A stretch of 64,000 bases of DNA from Dermatemys mawii (Eukaryota > Chordata > Testudines > Dermatemydidae): positions 19,502,246-19,566,245 of the forward strand of contig ML677335.1 of NCBI GenBank assembly GCA_007922305.1. Direction: 5' to 3'. Shown here piece after piece: positions 59,787 to 64,000 of this stretch; position 1 is the first letter of the stretch, and the number at the start of each line of letters is the position of its first letter. The notes under the pieces are model-generated. The model was not told where the DNA came from. It worked only from the letters and a program-made list of their open reading frames with translations, and searched no databases. Both the position numbers and the translations under genes were made by a program.

Positions 59787-60908
59787 GAGACAAATCCTTG
59801 GGTACTGAGGACCAAGTGTTGTGCAGCAAGTGACATCAACTTTGGAACTGTGTGCTAGTAGAGTTTAGACTAATAAAGGCCCATATTTTTGATAAATGCT
59901 TGTCCCAGAAATGACTACCCTCACACATATATACATTGAAACCATGGTAGTGGAAGGTGAAGTTAGTTAATGGCCACACCTGTGGGGTTTATTTCAAAAA
60001 CAATGTACGTCCGCCCCCAAAGGTTACATCCTTGTAGGCATTTCTTCTGAGAACAATACTCGCTTCAGAGGAGGTCAGTGACTGAAATGAAGACAGTCAT
60101 GCCTAGCAGTTGCAGTAGGAGTCAGGCCTCCTGGTTAGCGCAGAACCTAGGGTCAGAACCAAAGTTGGGAGCCAAATGGAAGAGCCAAGGGTCAGAGATG
60201 AACGGAGTCTCTGCAATTCCTCACTTACTCCTTAAACTCTATTAAATGAGATTAACACATAAACCCCTAATCAAAGCTCTCCTCTTCCCCTCACTCCTGC
60301 TTACTCTTTTCCCATTCTCTGCAAGGAGAAAGTCAGCTTACCCTCCCTTTCCCTTTGAGTAGGAATGACATTTGGCAGAATGATGGGATGTGAATTGCAG
60401 TCACTTGAAAGAATGGGAAGGTCCTATCTGGTGTTTGTATCTAATAACATATCCTCTTCTTAGTGAAATTAAGGAAATTTTCAACCTTAGGAAAAGCTAC
60501 ATGTTTCCCATTTTATTGGTGTCTGAAATATCTAGTTTTAAAATAGCTCAGAAAACTTCCCTTTCATTACAGAGTACTATTTTTTCAAAGCAGGAAAGTA
60601 AGTAAAAATGTCCCTTCCATTAGCAAAAAGCTGACAACATTAAAGGCATCTAATTAATCCCAGGTCACTATTGTAAATGGAACATTTCCACCTCAATGGG
60701 TTTTAACTAGTAAAATGTTTAAAATAAATATAGTCCCTTGTGTAAACTTTCAGAGCTCAGTACAATTGAGAGAGCTCTCATTAACAGCTAAGAGCTGAAC
60801 AACAAACAGCTGAACACCTCTGATTAGGACTCGTTTCTCTTGCTCATAATCTATATGTTCCTTTGACAGAAGAATTAAGAATTGAATTCTAACAGATTTT
60901 CCACTTAC

Positions 60909-60988
60909 GTTTCAGAGAGATTAAAAACATGTTGAGGATCTCCATTTTGGATGAGGTATCTTATTGGGTCACCCTCTCGATCGGTGGC
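60909..60988 (-). CDS. PCDH15: PCDH15 internal exon, EC6 part 1
   Basis: This 80-bp internal exon encodes 26 codons plus two bases. It starts in phase 0 with ATDREGD and ends ...FNLSE followed by AC, which the next exon completes to threonine. Reading on the minus strand, the acceptor is ...ctgaag before GCC and the donor is GTAAGT. The peptide closely resembles the start of the sixth cadherin repeat of vertebrate protocadherin-15, which has ATDREGD and FNLSET at the same places. The ATDRE segment corresponds to the calcium-site region after the first strands of a cadherin repeat. PCDH15 is a single-pass membrane cadherin that pairs with CDH23 to form the hair-cell tip link. The exon before this one, carrying the start of EC6, was not found and should lie beyond the right edge. 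Identification rests on remembered family sequence plus an exact splice fit with the next exon. Confidence 0.93.
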
Positions 60989-63900
60989 CTTCAGAAAAAG
61001 AATCAAAATCATATGTTATAGTCATACATGTTTTAAAAGCTGGTTAGTGCTGTTCAATCTATATGTTGTAAAATTAGCCTTCAAAATCAACCCATTGAAG
61101 TATTAAGTATCTTTTCAAGAGGAATCAGTGTTCACTGTTTCCATTTTATCAGCAATGCCTCCATTTGTGGTATTCACTATGCAGTTGAATCACATCAATA
61201 TTCTGAACATGTACAAAAATATTTTATTTTAAATATACACTTTCAAATTATTTCCACCAGTATGAACAAGTAGCTTATGAAATTTATGATGTATTCAAGT
61301 ACTTATGTTTTCTATTATTTTAAGGACTGTGCAAATATATTTTGATTGGACCAAACTCTAACATTTTCTTGACAACCCTCAGGGCGGAATTTTTCCCCTA
61401 TTCTTCTCATCCAGATACTTTACTTTCTGACTCTTTTGTTTGCCATCGTTCTTAATCCTTTTGCTGATGTTTCTCTTACTGACCCTCACTGCTGAATCAC
61501 AACCCCTCTGACTTTTCTTTCAGGTTCCTGGGGCATCCGGGAAGATCAGGATGAGAACCAGGTTCTTTGCTTGTCCTGCTGACTGCATTTTCAACCTTAG
61601 CCCCGATGGATCCACTTTATTCTCTTTCACTTCATTTGGTGTTCCCAGAGGTCTATCCTTTGTCTCCTCTATACTCATCTCCATGTCTAGAGCTGGACAA
61701 TAAAATTTCATTTTTTTTAAAAAAAAATAGGATAAAAATATTTGACAAAAATTGTTGTGGAAAACCCCACATTTTAAGAAGCTCTAATATTCAATTCATT
61801 TCCATGGTCTTTAACATCATTTTTATACTGGTGAGTCTTGAATCTCTCTCTACACACCATCTAACATCTTTCCCTCCGCCTGGGGTCAAATTTCTTAACT
61901 GTAACTGTTTTTCTGTTACTTTTCAGAACTCTGTTTCCCTCTCACTTTCTCCATCATAGATGACAAATTCACTATCCTGACTGTCAATCAAATTTGCAAC
62001 ATTGGCAGCTTTTCTTTCTCTTCTTGAATCCAACTCTCACAAAAAAACTAAAACAAAGACACATACCCCTCCACAATAACTTGGAAATGCATTTATCACT
62101 GATTTGGTAAGGTCACACATGCTTCATTAAAATGCATAGGTAATAGCAAAATAAATTATGTATGATCTTAATCAATTAAATTCAAATAAGTACATCGTGT
62201 AAAAACACAAAGAAAACTGAAGACTTACAACCCCATAAAAATCATCCTTCTCTAAATTTGGATCAGCTGATTAAATAAAATTGTGTTTTGACACCTGTAT
62301 ATTTCAAGATCAATTAAATGCACCCATTTTTCCACCCCTAGAGAATTACTGCCTGCTGCCTGCTTGTAGAGCACACCTCAGTAACATGTTAATTGTTCTA
62401 TTCCTGATTATCGAAATCTCAAGAAAATGAGAACATTTGCATACTTAAGCTTTAATCAACAATGGCTGGCAGAATGTGAAGTAATAAACAACTTCTAGGC
62501 ATGCAATAAATGCAGTCTTATTTACAAAATAACAGTGGGGCTTATTTATTGCTGCATTACTTAAGGTAATCTTGATTGTTGCTATTAAAATATCAGCTGT
62601 AATAAACTGGATACATTTTAAAATATGTGGAATTAGCAAACAAAAATAAATTGGGCCTTCCTTCATCTGCGTGTTAATAGAAGGAATAGACAATTAGAAT
62701 ATCCAATAAATTGGAATTTTTAAGTGTATGTAGCTATTAGGTATATTTGAAATATCGAGGATTACTTATTAGGGATTGAAATACATTTCAAAGCCTTAGG
62801 AGTCACATAGTTCAGAAAAAAAATAAAGAACTTGCTCTCAAAGAAGCAGGTCTTTCCTGGCTATTGTAATCATACTCTTGTGTCAAAAATTAAGAAAAGT
62901 GAATTAGATGAACAAGGATTTAAAATGTGTTTTTTGTTTCCAATACTTCTCACTTCCATCCTACCAAACAAAACTAGGTCTCAATCCTACAAACAATTAT
63001 GCATGTGCTTAACTTTTTAAAACCACAAGCAGTCTCCTTGATCTCAATGGAAATGACACACATTCAAGACAAACAGACTTCAGACAAATTTTATTAGATA
63101 TTTGTGATGTATTAACTATTTTGCTTAAATATTGCAATATGTTATTTAAATTCAATATATAAAACAATATATTACACATATGTCATACTGTGTGGCAGGA
63201 TATACATTATATAATACAAAGTTATAATTTTAATGTATACTATAATAAGGTGTTTTTCTAAATTTTCAAAGCACTGTTCTTTAATAACTGGAATGTTTTA
63301 TGCTCTTTTCAAAATATTCTTAATGATAATATGTGGGGCTCTCTGGTGCGTAATGGGAGAATGGCCATGGCTAGCTACCCCACCTAAATGCTCCCCTCCA
63401 CAGTTGACCAGGTCAGTGAGAAGGGATTCAAGGACCATGACTCTCTCATGCCCCCTTTGGCAGGCTAATATCACCCCTTCTTCAAAAAATGTAATTAAGG
63501 CCTGACATTTTTTCCTAAAGATAATTTTAACTAGATAAAATAAAGACTTGTTTTAAATTTCTGAGTACAAAACTTGACATTGCAGTGCAACACTTACAAA
63601 TATTGAAAATTAATTTGGAAACTTTGGGGACAGTGCAATGTTCATGTCAACACTTTATTTACTTTTCCAAAACTGTGTTTGATTTATCCAATATCCTAAA
63701 ACTAACTAAGGCTTTGCTACCTAGAAGAAAACCTGAGTCTCAAGGATTGCATATTCCAGCATTAGAGCAGCTGCCAGTTTAATGTTTATTCCTGATTTAA
63801 TAATTATTTTTGATTCAGCCTGCTGCTTGCTTCCTTATTTCAATGCTTTCAGAGACAACTAGCTTATGATTGGCTATGAAAATTATCCAGAACAATTGGA

Positions 63901-64000
63901 CTGTGTAATTCTAAATCTCACTATAGGCAGTAAAAATGTGCCAAAAGATTGCTTTCAGTGTTGGCCTAAATTATTTGTCCTCTCTCAGTGTGGGTGTTTG
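60989..64000 (-). other. PCDH15: PCDH15 intron (partial, 5' of the EC6 exon)
   Basis: Intron running off the right edge. The interval 61370-61990 may contain an L2-like LINE trace. The rest is AT-rich, and I recognise nothing further in it. No exon for the start of EC6 was seen. Confidence 0.75.
61490..61705 (+). repeat. Possible L2-like LINE trace
   Basis: The plus strand near 61633 translates FGVPRGLSFVSSIL, similar to the FGVPQGSVLGPLLF block of L2/CR1-type reverse transcriptases, within a pyrimidine-rich region usual for such relics. The flanking frame is not readable. An AT-rich segment beginning agagctggacaataaaattt interrupts it from about 61690. Weak call. Confidence 0.35.

Larger units (their letters stand above)
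49569..60908 (-). other. PCDH15: PCDH15 intron, 11.3 kb
   Basis: Intron between the two EC6 exons. From low to high coordinate it holds a solo LTR (50.5-51.3 kb), an antisense CR1/L3 relic (51.3-53.1 kb), a Harbinger transposon (54.5-58.3 kb), a retroposon tail (58.5 kb) and a palindromic MITE (59.5 kb). I recognised nothing in 49569-50530, 53070-54460, 58620-59490 and 59790-60908. Confidence 0.85.

Noticed and set aside
61520..61711. 63-codon minus-strand frame as a possible upstream PCDH15 exon
   Set aside because: Its translation has no cadherin motifs and does not match the expected start of EC6. Nearby sequence looks like an old LINE trace.

Overview
The window is vertebrate nuclear DNA. 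Its dispersed repeats (CR1-type LINEs, a Penelope-like element with a GIY-YIG domain, many hAT-type MITEs, a PIF/Harbinger transposon of a type I associate with turtles, tRNA-derived SINE copies and solo LTRs) point to a sauropsid, most probably a turtle. The species is an inference from repeat content and was not tested.

The only host gene I can support is the cadherin gene PCDH15 (protocadherin-15, the lower half of the hair-cell tip link), on the minus strand. Five internal coding exons are present. In transcript order they are 60988-60909, 49568-49475, 32780-32652, 4347-4042 and 3384-3160. They have canonical splice sites and compatible phases and encode one continuous 278-codon stretch of extracellular cadherin repeats, from within EC6 to near the end of EC8. 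The introns between them are 11,340, 16,694, 28,304 and 657 bp. The window starts and ends inside introns, so promoter, signal peptide, membrane segment and cytoplasmic tail lie outside. Only about 1.3% of the window is coding.

The rest is intron, heavily colonised by transposable elements. Left third (1-32 kb): an RTE-like LINE relic with a MITE nested in its frame (1.1-1.8 kb), a MIR (2.5 kb), a solo LTR (5.6-6.4 kb), an LTR-like repeat with a nested hAT MITE (9.2-10.3 kb), a SINE with a nested hAT MITE (11.6-12.3 kb), two G-rich hAT MITEs (13.6-14.5 and 17.8-18.4 kb), a C-rich degenerate tandem repeat (15.2-16.0 kb), a solo LTR with perfect target duplication (26.2-27.1 kb), a CR1 (29.0-29.6 kb), a foldback element (29.8 kb) and a larger repeat with ZNF143-like motifs (30.3-31.0 kb). 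Middle (33-45 kb): a second SINE with a MITE in its tail, a solo LTR (36.1-36.8 kb), a Penelope-like element with 12-bp target duplication and inverted terminal repeats (39.2-41.3 kb) and a MITE at 44 kb. Right (48-60 kb): a MITE at 48.1 kb, another solo LTR (50.5-51.3 kb) abutting an antisense CR1/L3 relic (51.3-53.1 kb), a 3.8-kb Harbinger transposon with both genes (54.5-58.3 kb) and a palindromic MITE (59.5 kb).

I found no convincing previously undescribed system. The most interesting items are the well-bounded Penelope-like and Harbinger copies, several nested insertions (one leaves a chimeric reading frame open), a pair of in-frame tandem splice donors in a PCDH15 exon, and a cluster of ZNF143/THAP11-like motifs. 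All element coding regions are broken.
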